Assembly (NCBI GenBank): GCA_028703175.1
Contig: JAQVNJ010000151.1
Span: forward strand, 1-13,633
DNA from: JAAYCB01 sp012744395
Lineage (GTDB): Bacteria; Planctomycetota; Planctomycetia; Pirellulales; Thermoguttaceae
Direction: 5' to 3'
DNA length: 13,633 bases
Below, piece after piece: positions 1-9,389 of the stretch (its first letter is position 1; each line of letters begins with the position of its first letter). Position numbers and translations under genes: made by a program. The notes below the pieces were generated by a model. The model saw only the letters and a program-made list of their open reading frames with translations, was not told the DNA's origin and searched no databases.

Positions 1-216
1 GGACAACCGGATCAACCCGCAGAACCAGCACGGGCGCAGAGGCCGCCGGCGAGCCGGCGGCGCCGCGGGCGGTTCGGGCGGCGAGGGGAAGCTATGCTTG
101 TTGAGCGAATCTCCGCACCGCGGCGCCAGCGGTCCCGCTCCTCCGCCGCCGGAACTCGGCTTCCCCCCGGCCGGCAGCGAACTTCCGCAAGTCGCCGCTG
201 ATTGCAGGCCCTTGAA
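1..216. other. Left-edge stretch without an assignable gene
   Basis: All three plus-strand frames are open at the left edge. One closes at 102-104, one at 199-201 and one at 287-289, so the end of an upstream gene could lie here in any of them. The translations are rich in Arg, Gly, Ala and Pro and show no motif I recognise. I see no clear promoter, terminator or RNA gene. This stretch should contain the leader of the large kinase gene that follows. Confidence 0.4.
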
Positions 217-3200
217 ATGCAGCCGATCCTCCTCGACGTTCCCGCCAAGGATGCGAAGCAGGATGCCGCCGCGCGCGGTGAGAACCTGATCGGGAGCCTC
301 GTCGCGGGCCGCTACTGCCTCGAGCGGCTGCTGCGCGAAGCCTCGGGGTCGCGAACCTACCGCGGCGCCGATCGCCAGACCGGCGAAGCCTGCGTCATCA
401 AGGCGATCGCCGTCCGCAGCCTGACGCCGGGCGGACTGATGAGGCTGGAGTACGAATCGGCCCTCCTCAAAAGGGCGCCGAGCCCCTGGTGCGCCCCCCT
501 GCTGCACGCCGAATGCCAAGGCGAAGACTTCCTCCTGGTGATGAAGCATATCCCCGGCGTATCGCTGGCGGAAAGGCTCGATGCGCGAACGCTCGAGGCA
601 AGCGAGACACTGGCGGTCGGCCGCGCCTTGCTCTCGGCCTTGCGCGACTTGCACGCGCACCGCGTCCTCCACCGCCGAGTCCGGCCGACGAACATCATCG
701 TCAGCGAGGACGGCCCCTTGGTCACGGCCACGCTCGTGGACTTCGGCCCCGCCGGGTGCGTCCAGTCCGAGGGGGGGCTGGATCGTCCCGTCGAAGCAGC
801 CCGCTATGTCTCGCCGGAGCAGGCCGGATTGATCGACCAGGACGTGACCGAAGCATCCGATCTCTATTCCGCCGGGCTTGTGCTCCACCGCTGCCTCGCG
901 GGTGAATCGCCGTTCCACGGCGATTCGGTCGGCGCGATCCTCTTCGAACAGATGACCGGCTCCGTGGCGGGATTGGCGCAGCTTGGCCCGGCGGTTCCAC
1001 GGGCGCTCGACGAAGTTATTCAGCGGCTCCTGCGGAAGGACCCGCGAGACCGCTACCAGTCCGCGGAGGCCGTGCTCAATGATCTGGAGGCGATCGCCGA
1101 GGGGCTCCGCGGCGGCGGTGCGGACCCGGTCGTCGTAATCGGCGCTCGCGATCGCCGCGACACGCTGACCGAGCCCGCCTTTGTCACCCGCGGGGCGGAA
1201 CTCGACCGGCTGGACACGCAGATTCAGCGGACGCGCGGCGGCCACGGCGGGCTGGTCCTCCTGGAAGGCGAGTCGGGGAGCGGAAAAACGCGGCTGCTGG
1301 CGGAGACCACGTACCGCGCCAGCCAACATGGCCTGCGGGTCTTTCGGGGCCTGGCAACCGTCGAGATCGCCCAGAACCCTCTGCGCGTCCTCGAGGGAAT
1401 CGCCGGCGGCGTGCTCGCCGCCACGAAATCCGAACCGGAATACGCCGCGGCGCTGCGCAGCCGGATTGGCGTCCACGCCGGCGCGATCGGAGCCGCGCTG
1501 CCGGAACTGCGAGACCTGCTCGACTCCGGAGCCGCCCAGGACTCGGCGCCCGAGTCGGTCGGAGAGTCCCGCACCGTCCAGGCCCTGGCACAATTCCTTC
1601 AGGCCCTGGGCTCAGCCGAAGGTCCGGCGGTGGTGATCCTCGACGATTGCCAGTGGGCGGGCGAATTGAGCTGCAAGCTGCTCCGCCGCTGGCACGCGAT
1701 GGCCGCGGGGGACACGCATCTGCTCGTGATCGCGGCCTTCCGCACCGAGGAGGTCGGCGACGATCACCTGATTCGCCAATCTGAACCGACGACCCACGTC
1801 CGCCTGCTTCCCTTGGAGGCCGAGGAAGTCCACAAGATCGTCGAATCGATGGCCGGACCGCTTCCCGACGAGGCGGTCGAGCTGATCACGAGGCTCGCCG
1901 GCGGCAGTCCGTTCATGGCCTCCGCAGTGCTCCACGGGCTCGTTGAAACCGGCGCCTTGCTGCCCGGTCCCGACGGCTGGCGGGCGGAGCCGCTGGCGAT
2001 GGCCGACGTCAGCTCCTCGAGCCGGGCGGCGGCGTTTCTTACGCGGCGTCTGGAGCTTCTGCCTGAGCAGACGATCGGCCTGCTCTCGGCCGGCGCGGTG
2101 CTGGGCAAGGAATTCGAGTTGAAGATTGTCGCGGAACTGGCCTCCCAGCGGCCGGCGCAGGCGATTGCCGCCCTGGACGAGGCCCGCCAGCGCCGCCTGA
2201 TCTGGCTCCGTCCCGACGGCGATTCCTGCGTTTTCGTGCACGACAAGATCCGCGCCGTCCTGCTCGCGCGGCTCACACCCGGCGAGCGGCGCGATATCCA
2301 TCGGCGCGCCGCCGCCTATTTGCAGCAGTGGGCGCCCCACGACGCGCGCTCGCTTGCCTACCATTTCGACGCCGCGGGCGACAGCCGCTCCGCCTTGCCG
2401 CACGCGCTGGTCGCCGCCGAACAGGCCCGGGCGCAACACGTACTGGAAACAGCCGAACAACAATACCGGATTGCCGAGCGAGGCAGCTACGCCTCGCCGG
2501 TAGCCACCCGGTTTCGGATTGCCGAAGGACTCGGCGACGTCCTCATGCTCCGCGGCCGCTACGACGATGCGGGCCGGCTGTTTCATGCCGCCGCCGAAAT
2601 CGCCGAGAATAACCTGTCCAAGGCGCAGATTCGCGGAAAGCTGGGGGAACTGGCATTCAAGCGGGGCGACATGGACGGCGCAATCCACGACATCGAACGA
2701 GCCCTGCGCTACCTGGGGAGGTTCGTTCCCCAGCGGAAGTGGCTGCTTGTCCTGCTGCTGCTCTGGGAGACCCTGGTGCAGGTTGCCCACAGCTGGTTTC
2801 CGAGGTTCTTTCTGTACCGCTGCAAGCGCCATCCGACCGAGCAGGAGCGGCTCGTCCTCAGCCTGCTGAGCAACCTCTGCCACGGCTGCTGGTACGGCCG
2901 CAGCATGGTGATGGCCCTCTGGGCCCACCTCCGCGAGTTGAACTACGTGGAGCGGTTCCTGCCCGGCCGCGAGCTGGCCCAGGCCTATTCGGAACATGCG
3001 CCGGCGATGACGCTCGTGCCGAACATGCGCCGGGCGATCCGCTACGCCGAGAAGTCGCTCCAATTGCGCAAGTCGCTCGGCGATCTCTGGGGCCAGGGCC
3101 AAACGCTGGTGTTCTATGGCGTATCGCTCTACGCGGCATCGCGATTCAACGAATGCATCCAGAAGTGCCGCGAGGCCGTGCGGCTGCTGGAGCGGATGGG

Positions 3201-6141
3201 CGACTACTGGCAGGTGCACATCGCCCGGTACCAGATCGCCGCCTCGCTCTGCCACCTCGGCCGCCGCCGGGAAGCCGTCAAGGAGGCCCGGCTGAACCAT
3301 TCCTCGGGCATAGCCCTCGGGGACGAGCAGGCGTCGGGGATCATCCTGGACGTCTGGGCACGGGCATCCGGCGGGGTTCCCGAAGACATCCTGATGACCG
3401 AACTGGAGCGCGAGCGGACCGATTACCAGGCAATCGTACAGGTCTTGCTGGCCAGGGGCCTCTGCCTCTACGGGAGCGGCAAGCTGGACGAGGCGGCGTC
3501 GATCCTGGAACAGGCCGTCGCCGTGTCCAACGCCACCGGTGTCCGCAACGCCTACACGCTGCCCGTCCCCACCTGGCTCGCCACCGTCCGCCGCAAGCAG
3601 GCGGAGACGGTCTCGGACTTCATGGCGATCCGCCGCGGCCGCATGCTCAAGCAGGCGGAGCGGGCCGCCCGATCCGCCGTCCGTTCCACCTGGCTGTGCA
3701 AGAACGATCAACCGCAGGCACTCCGCGAGTATGCCCTCGTCTCGGCGATGCAGGGGAAAATCCGCAAATCGCGGAGGCTGTTCGCCAAGAGCCTGGAAGT
3801 TGCCCGGCGGCAGCAGGCGCGCTACGAAGCCGCCCAGACACTGGCGGCCATGGCCAGGGTCGGGCGGGAGGTCGCTTGGCGCGACGCCGCGGCCCACGCG
3901 CTCGAAGCCCAGGCGATGCTTGCCGAAATCGAGACCGCGACCGAAGAGCGGCTGCCGCCGGAGACGGCCAGCCTCTCGCTCGCCGACCGCTTCGACACCG
4001 TGCTCGACTCGGGAAGAAAGATCGCCTCGGCACTCACGCCGACGGCAATCCACGAAGCCGCCCGGCTGGCCGCCCTCCGCTTGCTCCGCGGAGAGAAGTG
4101 CCTCGTGCTTCATGTCGAAGGAGGCGTGGAGGCGTCTTTTGTCCCCGTCGCCGGCGAGAAGGACATCGCTATCGACCGGCGGATTCTCCACGAAGCGCTG
4201 CGGACCGGCAAGGCGGTGGCCGCCACCGCCGAAAACGACTTGATCGACGCCGATTCGGCCGCCCATGCGGCGGGGCGATCGACCCTCTGCGTCCCCCTTT
4301 TCGTCCGCGGGCGGGCAACCGCCTGCCTGTATGTCGTGCACGGCCACGTGCACGGCCTGTTCGGCGCCGATGAAGAGCGGCTCGCCGATTTCGTGGCGAC
4401 AATCGCCGGCGCCGCGCTGGAGAACGCCGAGGGCTTCGCCGAATTGCAGTGCCTCAACCAGACGCTCGAACGCCGCGTCGAGGAGCGAACGGCCGCCGCC
4501 GAGTCGCGCGCCCGCCAACTCGCCGAGTCCAACCGCCAACTCAAACGGATCGCCGACGAACTCCGGCAGACGGAAGAGGACCTCCGTGTCGCCAAGCAGC
4601 TCGCCGAGACCGCCAGCCAGGCGAAGAGCCGGTTCCTGGCCACCATGAGCCACGAGATCCGCACCCCCATGAACGGCGTCCTCGGGATGACCGAGTTGGT
4701 CCTCAGAACCCCGCTGACCAGCCAGCAGCGGAATTCCATCGGCGTTGTCCGCGATTCCGCCGAAGCGCTGCTGGCGATCATCAACGACATCCTCGACTTC
4801 TCGAAGATCGAGGCCGGGCGAATGGAACTCGAAGTCGTCCCCTTCAGCCTCCACGAAGTCGTCAGCGACGCCGTCCGGCTGCTGGCCGTCTCCGCCTTCC
4901 AGAAGAACATCGAACTGGTCTATCGCGTCGCTCCCGAAGTCCCCCGGCAGACTTCCGGCGATCCGAACCGGCTCCGCCAGGTGCTGGTCAACCTGGTCGG
5001 CAACGCCGTGAAGTTCACGTCACGGGGCGAGGTTTACGTCGACATCTGGTCCGAGCGGATCGGCGCGGGGGATGCCGACCTGCACTTCGCCATCCATGAC
5101 ACGGGCATCGGCATCCCCCGCGACAAGCAGCCGTACATCTTCGAGGCCTTCCGCCAGAGCGATGGCTCCACCACCCGCCGCTTTGGAGGCACCGGGCTGG
5201 GGCTGGCGATCTCCTCCCAACTCGTGGAATTGATGGGGGGGCGAATCTGGGTCCACAGCGAGGAGGGACGGGGCAGCACGTTTCACTTCATCGTGCCCCT
5301 GAAGCTGGCGACGGCCAAGCAACCGCCGAGCGGGCCGGCCGAGTTGCGCGCCGAGGTCCTGCTGTTCAGTCAGAATGACCACGCCCGCCAGGCCCACCGT
5401 GAAATCCTCGAAACCGCCGGACTGGCGGTCCGGACGCTCGAAAATCCGTCGGTCGAGCTTTCCCAGCCGGGCCCGGACCGGCCGCGGCCGGCCCTTGCCG
5501 TGATCGACCTGAATGTCGCCAGCCCGGCGGGGCTCGGACTGGCCGAGCGGCTGTCCGCCCAGGGCCTGCCGGCGGTGGTGCTCGTCCCGACCGGCCAGAT
5601 CGAAGCCATGCGGAGGTGCTATCAGATTGGGATTTCGCACTGCTTGAGCAAGCCCGTGAAACCCGCCGAACTGCTGGAAGCGGTGGCTGCCGTCTTGGGC
5701 GCCGGTCCAGCCCACGCGGATCGGGAAGACAACCGTGTCCATCGCGTCCAGCGCCCGGCCCTTTCCGTCCTGGTTGCCGACGACAGCCCGATCAACCAGG
5801 AAGTGGCCGCCGGACTGCTTGAAATCAGCGGCCATCGGGTCCGCGCCGTGTGCGACGGCGACAAGGCGGTGCGGGCGTTCGAGGAAGAGCCGTTCGACGT
5901 GATCTTGATGGATGTGGAAATGCCCGAAATGGACGGCCTGGCGGCGACCGCGGCGATTCGCCGCATCGAACAGTCGGGCGGACGGGCTCGGACGCCGATT
6001 GTCGCCATGACGGCCCACGCGATCAAGGACGTCCGAGACCGCTGCTTCGCCGCCGGCATGGATTCCTACGTCTCCAAGCCGATCCGCCCCGACGAACTGC
6101 TCGCCGAGCTGGAGGCGGTCACGAGGGGCAAGGCCCCCTGA
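217..6141 (+). CDS. Giant hybrid signalling kinase: Ser/Thr-kinase-like, AAA/STAND NTPase, TPR, GAF, histidine kinase, two receivers
   Basis: This is a cytoplasmic signal integrator of about 1974 residues with no membrane segment or signal peptide. Domains in order: protein-kinase fold (about 33-295; Lys62 in VIK, DFG 175-177, SPE 199-201); AAA_16/STAND NTPase (from about 322; Walker A GESGSGKT 351-358, Walker B ILDD ending Asp476-Asp477); TPR-like helices (about 735-1240); GAF (about 1257-1407); coiled coil (about 1408-1470); HisKA with His1479 in SHEIRTPMNG; HATPase_c (N-box Asn1592/Asn1596, DTGIGI from 1628, GGTGLGL 1657-1663); degenerate receiver (about 1714-1830); intact receiver (Asp1855, Asp1856, phospho-acceptor Asp1899, Thr1932, Lys1954). 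The order matches cyanobacterial HstK-type and fungal Mak/Chk1-type hybrid kinases. The kinase loop reads HRR, not HRD (residues 152-154), so I infer a pseudokinase. ATG 217 was chosen over in-frame TTG 202 because only it has an AGG at plausible spacing. The signal sensed is unknown. Confidence 0.93.
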   Translation: MQPILLDVPAKDAKQDAAARGENLIGSLVAGRYCLERLLREASGSRTYRGADRQTGEACVIKAIAVRSLTPGGLMRLEYESALLKRAPSPWCAPLLHAECQGEDFLLVMKHIPGVSLAERLDARTLEASETLAVGRALLSALRDLHAHRVLHRRVRPTNIIVSEDGPLVTATLVDFGPAGCVQSEGGLDRPVEAARYVSPEQAGLIDQDVTEASDLYSAGLVLHRCLAGESPFHGDSVGAILFEQMTGSVAGLAQLGPAVPRALDEVIQRLLRKDPRDRYQSAEAVLNDLEAIAEGLRGGGADPVVVIGARDRRDTLTEPAFVTRGAELDRLDTQIQRTRGGHGGLVLLEGESGSGKTRLLAETTYRASQHGLRVFRGLATVEIAQNPLRVLEGIAGGVLAATKSEPEYAAALRSRIGVHAGAIGAALPELRDLLDSGAAQDSAPESVGESRTVQALAQFLQALGSAEGPAVVILDDCQWAGELSCKLLRRWHAMAAGDTHLLVIAAFRTEEVGDDHLIRQSEPTTHVRLLPLEAEEVHKIVESMAGPLPDEAVELITRLAGGSPFMASAVLHGLVETGALLPGPDGWRAEPLAMADVSSSSRAAAFLTRRLELLPEQTIGLLSAGAVLGKEFELKIVAELASQRPAQAIAALDEARQRRLIWLRPDGDSCVFVHDKIRAVLLARLTPGERRDIHRRAAAYLQQWAPHDARSLAYHFDAAGDSRSALPHALVAAEQARAQHVLETAEQQYRIAERGSYASPVATRFRIAEGLGDVLMLRGRYDDAGRLFHAAAEIAENNLSKAQIRGKLGELAFKRGDMDGAIHDIERALRYLGRFVPQRKWLLVLLLLWETLVQVAHSWFPRFFLYRCKRHPTEQERLVLSLLSNLCHGCWYGRSMVMALWAHLRELNYVERFLPGRELAQAYSEHAPAMTLVPNMRRAIRYAEKSLQLRKSLGDLWGQGQTLVFYGVSLYAASRFNECIQKCREAVRLLERMGDYWQVHIARYQIAASLCHLGRRREAVKEARLNHSSGIALGDEQASGIILDVWARASGGVPEDILMTELERERTDYQAIVQVLLARGLCLYGSGKLDEAASILEQAVAVSNATGVRNAYTLPVPTWLATVRRKQAETVSDFMAIRRGRMLKQAERAARSAVRSTWLCKNDQPQALREYALVSAMQGKIRKSRRLFAKSLEVARRQQARYEAAQTLAAMARVGREVAWRDAAAHALEAQAMLAEIETATEERLPPETASLSLADRFDTVLDSGRKIASALTPTAIHEAARLAALRLLRGEKCLVLHVEGGVEASFVPVAGEKDIAIDRRILHEALRTGKAVAATAENDLIDADSAAHAAGRSTLCVPLFVRGRATACLYVVHGHVHGLFGADEERLADFVATIAGAALENAEGFAELQCLNQTLERRVEERTAAAESRARQLAESNRQLKRIADELRQTEEDLRVAKQLAETASQAKSRFLATMSHEIRTPMNGVLGMTELVLRTPLTSQQRNSIGVVRDSAEALLAIINDILDFSKIEAGRMELEVVPFSLHEVVSDAVRLLAVSAFQKNIELVYRVAPEVPRQTSGDPNRLRQVLVNLVGNAVKFTSRGEVYVDIWSERIGAGDADLHFAIHDTGIGIPRDKQPYIFEAFRQSDGSTTRRFGGTGLGLAISSQLVELMGGRIWVHSEEGRGSTFHFIVPLKLATAKQPPSGPAELRAEVLLFSQNDHARQAHREILETAGLAVRTLENPSVELSQPGPDRPRPALAVIDLNVASPAGLGLAERLSAQGLPAVVLVPTGQIEAMRRCYQIGISHCLSKPVKPAELLEAVAAVLGAGPAHADREDNRVHRVQRPALSVLVADDSPINQEVAAGLLEISGHRVRAVCDGDKAVRAFEEEPFDVILMDVEMPEMDGLAATAAIRRIEQSGGRARTPIVAMTAHAIKDVRDRCFAAGMDSYVSKPIRPDELLAELEAVTRGKAP

Positions 6142-6211
6142 TTCGGCTCGTTGCGGGCGATCGTCTCACCCTCTCTGGTCGGCGCGGGGGGAGGAGTGTT
6201 GAAGGCACATC

Positions 6212-6255
6212 CCGGTGCGAAGGGGGAAGCGGATTCCCTCATCCACGGGCACCGG
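6212..6255. terminator. Compound hairpin between convergent genes, possible bidirectional terminator
   Basis: The outer arms CCGGTGC (6212-6218) and GCACCGG (6249-6255) are perfect complements. Inside them GGGGGAA (6222-6228) pairs with TTCCCTC (6234-6240) through one G-T wobble, leaving the 5-base loop GCGGA. The structure sits in the 116-bp gap between the plus-strand kinase stop and the minus-strand esterase stop, where a shared terminator is expected. Neither side has a strong T tract, so a classical intrinsic terminator is not proven. Confidence 0.45.
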
Positions 6256-6257
6256 CC

Positions 6258-9200
6258 TCAACGCGAATCCAGTCGGCCAAAAGCGGACGTGATCTGGCCG
6301 CTCAGCGCTTCGACCGTCCCGTCGGGCGTCTGCCGGTATTGCAGTGCCTCGGGCGATCCGAGCGCTCGATAGAGCTCCTTTGCCCAGCCGTGCAGCGAGC
6401 GGCAGCGGTCCAAGTCCACGCGTTCCAGCATTGCGTCGACCGGATCGATGAGCATCACCCGTCGCGGTGCCGCCAACGCGGCCAGGTCGGGCAGGTCGAA
6501 ATCGCGAAGTGCCCCCGGAGTCCAGAAATAGTCGCGGACGAGGTAGTATTGCGATCCGACGACGAGCCTGTACGAGGGGACGGTCCGCACGCAAACGACG
6601 CCGCCGGGCCGATCATCGAAGGCGGCCGCCGCCAGGGCCCAGACGCCGCCCAGCCCCTCGCCGACCAGCATGATCGAGCGGTCCCGCAGGTCCGCCCGTC
6701 CGGCCAGGTAGTCGGTCGCCCGGACCACGTCGAGAACCCGCATTGCCAGGATCGTCGTCCCCGCCTGCGCGGAGTCGGCGGCGCAGAAATCGAATCGCCA
6801 CTGCTGGTGGTCGGGCCGGGTCAGCGGCAGCAGGGTCGAGCGGACGCGGGGATCGGTCTCCCCGGCTCCACGGACGTCGACCGAGAAGACGACGTGCCCG
6901 GCGCGGGCCAAGGCCAGGGCCAGCGACGACTGCGACGTGCTGGTCGGCTTTCCAAGCTCGGCAACGTGCAGGATGACCGGCTTCGGGGAGCCCTTTTTCG
7001 GCCGCAACAAGACGCTCGGCAACTCGATCCCCGCTTCGCTCTCGATCGAGAGCCGCTCGATGAGCAAGTCTTCCGTCTCGAAGCCGCCCGCCTCGGTGAC
7101 TCGCGGGGCCGATCGCTTCGCCGGCACGTTGAGGCCGAGACGACGGGCAATCCGCTCGCGCAGGGAAGACCGGGCGGCCTCGATTGCCGGGCGGTCGGCC
7201 GGCACGGCGCGGGGCGCCCGCCAGGCGGCGGCCCGTTTCGCGTTGAGCGTCTGCCCCGTCTCGCCGCCCAGGTCGCGGACGGCAAATCCCGTCTCCGTGC
7301 AATTCAAGTCGGTGACCGTTTCGGGCGCGAGCAGCGGCTCCTGAGCGCCTTCCGCTTCCCGGTTCAGCCACCGATTGACCCACCCGTAGGCGGCCTCGCG
7401 CTTCGGCTTCTCCATGTTGTGCACGCCGTCGACGAGGATCATCTCGGCTCGCTCGCCGCCGACCCCGAGCCCTTCATAAAACGGCATCATCCGGTCGAGC
7501 TTGCCCTGATGGCCCGCGATCTCGCCGGAGTCGCGGCCGACGATCATTGCGCACGGCCGTGGCGGAATCAGGCTGAGGACGTCGGACTCGGGAATGCTCC
7601 GGCCGGTCAGAAAGAGTTGCTCGTAGGGCCCGCCCGGGTGGGCCGCGGCGCAGACCTTGATCCGCTCGTCATAGGCCGTGATCAGCAGGGCCATGATCCC
7701 GCCGCCCGAGTTGCCCACCGCGACCAACTGCTCGCCGTCGACCTCCGGCCGCGACTCGAGATAGTCCAGCGCCCGCACGGCATCCCAGGTGCGGTAGCCG
7801 GCCAGCGTCCGGCCGACGAGAAACGACGGGCGGCCGAGGTAGACATGCTGCATCACGGTCAGCGGCACCAGCGGATCGCCGGTGGCCGGATCGAAATACT
7901 CCGACCGTTCGCCCTGGCCGGTCGGGTCCAGAGCCAGCACGACGTAGCCCTTGAGCACAAACCCCAGGCACGTCTCGTGGTAGAGGTGATAGGCCTTGCC
8001 TTCAGCGGCGTGGCCACACGTAAACAGGACCGCCGGCGCCGGCAGCTCGCGGTTCTTCGGCAGGTACACGTTGGCGGTGCAATGGTAGCCGGGCTGGCTT
8101 TCGAAGATCAGCTTCTCGATCGTGTATTGCGGCCGATCCAGCTTGCCGGTGATCCGCGCGTTCAGCGGGCACTTGGGGCCGAAGTCGCCAAACATCGCGA
8201 CAAGGCCAGCGCGGACCTGTTCTTGGCGCCGGCGCCACTGCTCGGGCGTGGCGAGTGCGGCCAATTCCTGCTTGCGGCGCTCGGCCGCCCCAGCCACCTG
8301 CTTGCCCACGAAACTCGGCAGCATCTCCTTCGCCCGCTGGCGTGCGCCGGGTTCCGGGTAGAGGCGGAGCGTCGGTTCCGGCTGAAGCGCGTCGGCGGAG
8401 AGAAACTCGCCGGCGAAGCGGCCGACCGGGCGGAAGCCGATCGCCACCAGCCCGCAGACATCGCCCGGCCCGCCTTCCCATTGGAACGCCACTCGGCTCC
8501 GCTGCTGGACGTTGACGCCGCGAATCCACATCTCCGCCAGTCCCTTCTCGGCCGATGCGGTCTCCGCCTGGGCGGCGAGCGTCCACTCCGCGAGTGGGCG
8601 ATCGTTGAGCATCAGCCTGGCAGTCGGCTCCCCCTTGGGCGGCGCCGCGTAGCGGACGCGGATGTCGTAGCGCGCCGACTCGCCCCAGAACTCGCATCCC
8701 GCCGAGCCGCGAGTCGACTGCCGGGCAAGCCGGAGAATCGCCTGCTTGCCCCCTGGTTGCACCAGACAGCCGTCCAGCCGATCGAACTCGCCAAGCCCAT
8801 AGACCAGCTCGGGCAAAGCGGCCGCCGCCGGCACCTGCCCCGCAACGCCGGTCAACTCCAGATCGTCGAACCATGCAGCGCCGGTGCCCGTCAATTCAAG
8901 ATAGATCATGATGAAGGCCGTCCCGTCCGGGACGGTGAACGGGAGCTGCACCGCCGTCCAGTCGCTGGTCCCCGATACCTGGCTGGAATCGGGCTGGCGG
9001 AGAATCTGGTCGGCGGAATCCATGAAATACAGCCGCAGGAACGCACGGTCCGCGACATTCTCGGTCTTGATCCAGCCGCGGAGCATCCCCCGGCTGCCCG
9101 TCTCGAGGGTGGCGTCGCGAAGGTGCCCCCATCGCCAGCGGCTGATCACCGCCCCAGCGTTCTCGATCTTCAGGCTCCGCTGCCCACGGTGCGAAACCCG

Positions 9201-9389
9201 ATCGTCCCAGCTCAGCGTGCGGTCGGCGTCGGAGGGGGTCCGCCGCGCCCAGAACGCCGGCCCGCCGGCGTCGGCCGTTTCGAAGCCGGCGTTGGGCACA
9301 AGGTTTGCCTGGGGGGCTGCCTGCGCGGCGCAGACAACAGTCAGCAAAAGGATCACGCTGGCAGACTGGAAAGGGACGGACCGTGCCAT
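6258..9389 (-). CDS. Large exported tandem alpha/beta-hydrolase (acetylxylan-esterase-like) with N-terminal carbohydrate-binding-like modules
   Basis: This is an exported protein of 1043 residues, probably an ester hydrolase acting on acylated polysaccharide or a related substrate. A Sec signal peptide covers residues 1-24 (hydrophobic core VILLLTVV, AQA cleavage motif). Residues about 29-185 form a beta-sandwich resembling CBM_4_9/galactose-binding domains (opening NLVPNAGFE), and about 195-335 look like a second sandwich. The first hydrolase domain (about 365-690) has nucleophile Ser561 in GNSGGG, a plausible acid Asp620 in GRDS, and His657 in DGVHN. The second (about 765-1030) aligns with the first by eye but has Gly912 in GEGLGG where the serine belongs and no obvious catalytic His, so it appears inactive. 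ATG 9389 is preceded by a GGGGGG tract 8 bases upstream and gives a clean signal peptide. The gene converges on the kinase gene. Esterase class is likely; the substrate is inferred. Confidence 0.88.
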   Translation of the reverse strand: MARSVPFQSASVILLLTVVCAAQAAPQANLVPNAGFETADAGGPAFWARRTPSDADRTLSWDDRVSHRGQRSLKIENAGAVISRWRWGHLRDATLETGSRGMLRGWIKTENVADRAFLRLYFMDSADQILRQPDSSQVSGTSDWTAVQLPFTVPDGTAFIMIYLELTGTGAAWFDDLELTGVAGQVPAAAALPELVYGLGEFDRLDGCLVQPGGKQAILRLARQSTRGSAGCEFWGESARYDIRVRYAAPPKGEPTARLMLNDRPLAEWTLAAQAETASAEKGLAEMWIRGVNVQQRSRVAFQWEGGPGDVCGLVAIGFRPVGRFAGEFLSADALQPEPTLRLYPEPGARQRAKEMLPSFVGKQVAGAAERRKQELAALATPEQWRRRQEQVRAGLVAMFGDFGPKCPLNARITGKLDRPQYTIEKLIFESQPGYHCTANVYLPKNRELPAPAVLFTCGHAAEGKAYHLYHETCLGFVLKGYVVLALDPTGQGERSEYFDPATGDPLVPLTVMQHVYLGRPSFLVGRTLAGYRTWDAVRALDYLESRPEVDGEQLVAVGNSGGGIMALLITAYDERIKVCAAAHPGGPYEQLFLTGRSIPESDVLSLIPPRPCAMIVGRDSGEIAGHQGKLDRMMPFYEGLGVGGERAEMILVDGVHNMEKPKREAAYGWVNRWLNREAEGAQEPLLAPETVTDLNCTETGFAVRDLGGETGQTLNAKRAAAWRAPRAVPADRPAIEAARSSLRERIARRLGLNVPAKRSAPRVTEAGGFETEDLLIERLSIESEAGIELPSVLLRPKKGSPKPVILHVAELGKPTSTSQSSLALALARAGHVVFSVDVRGAGETDPRVRSTLLPLTRPDHQQWRFDFCAADSAQAGTTILAMRVLDVVRATDYLAGRADLRDRSIMLVGEGLGGVWALAAAAFDDRPGGVVCVRTVPSYRLVVGSQYYLVRDYFWTPGALRDFDLPDLAALAAPRRVMLIDPVDAMLERVDLDRCRSLHGWAKELYRALGSPEALQYRQTPDGTVEALSGQITSAFGRLDSR

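Noticed and set aside
2739..4373. A 544-codon plus-strand ORF in another frame of the kinase gene
   Set aside because: It is a Pro/Arg/Gly-rich frame-shifted shadow of the TPR and GAF region with no recognisable protein character.
1612..4854. A 1080-codon minus-strand ORF opposite the hybrid kinase
   Set aside because: It lies wholly antisense to a gene with clear domains. Its translation is low-complexity in Gly, Arg, Leu, Gln and Asp with no motif. Long antisense frames are a by-product of GC-rich codon use.
217..6141. The STAND/TPR/kinase fusion as an anti-phage defence protein
   Set aside because: STAND NTPases occur in defence systems, but here the output is an orthodox histidine kinase with receivers, and no nuclease, protease or other effector lies nearby.
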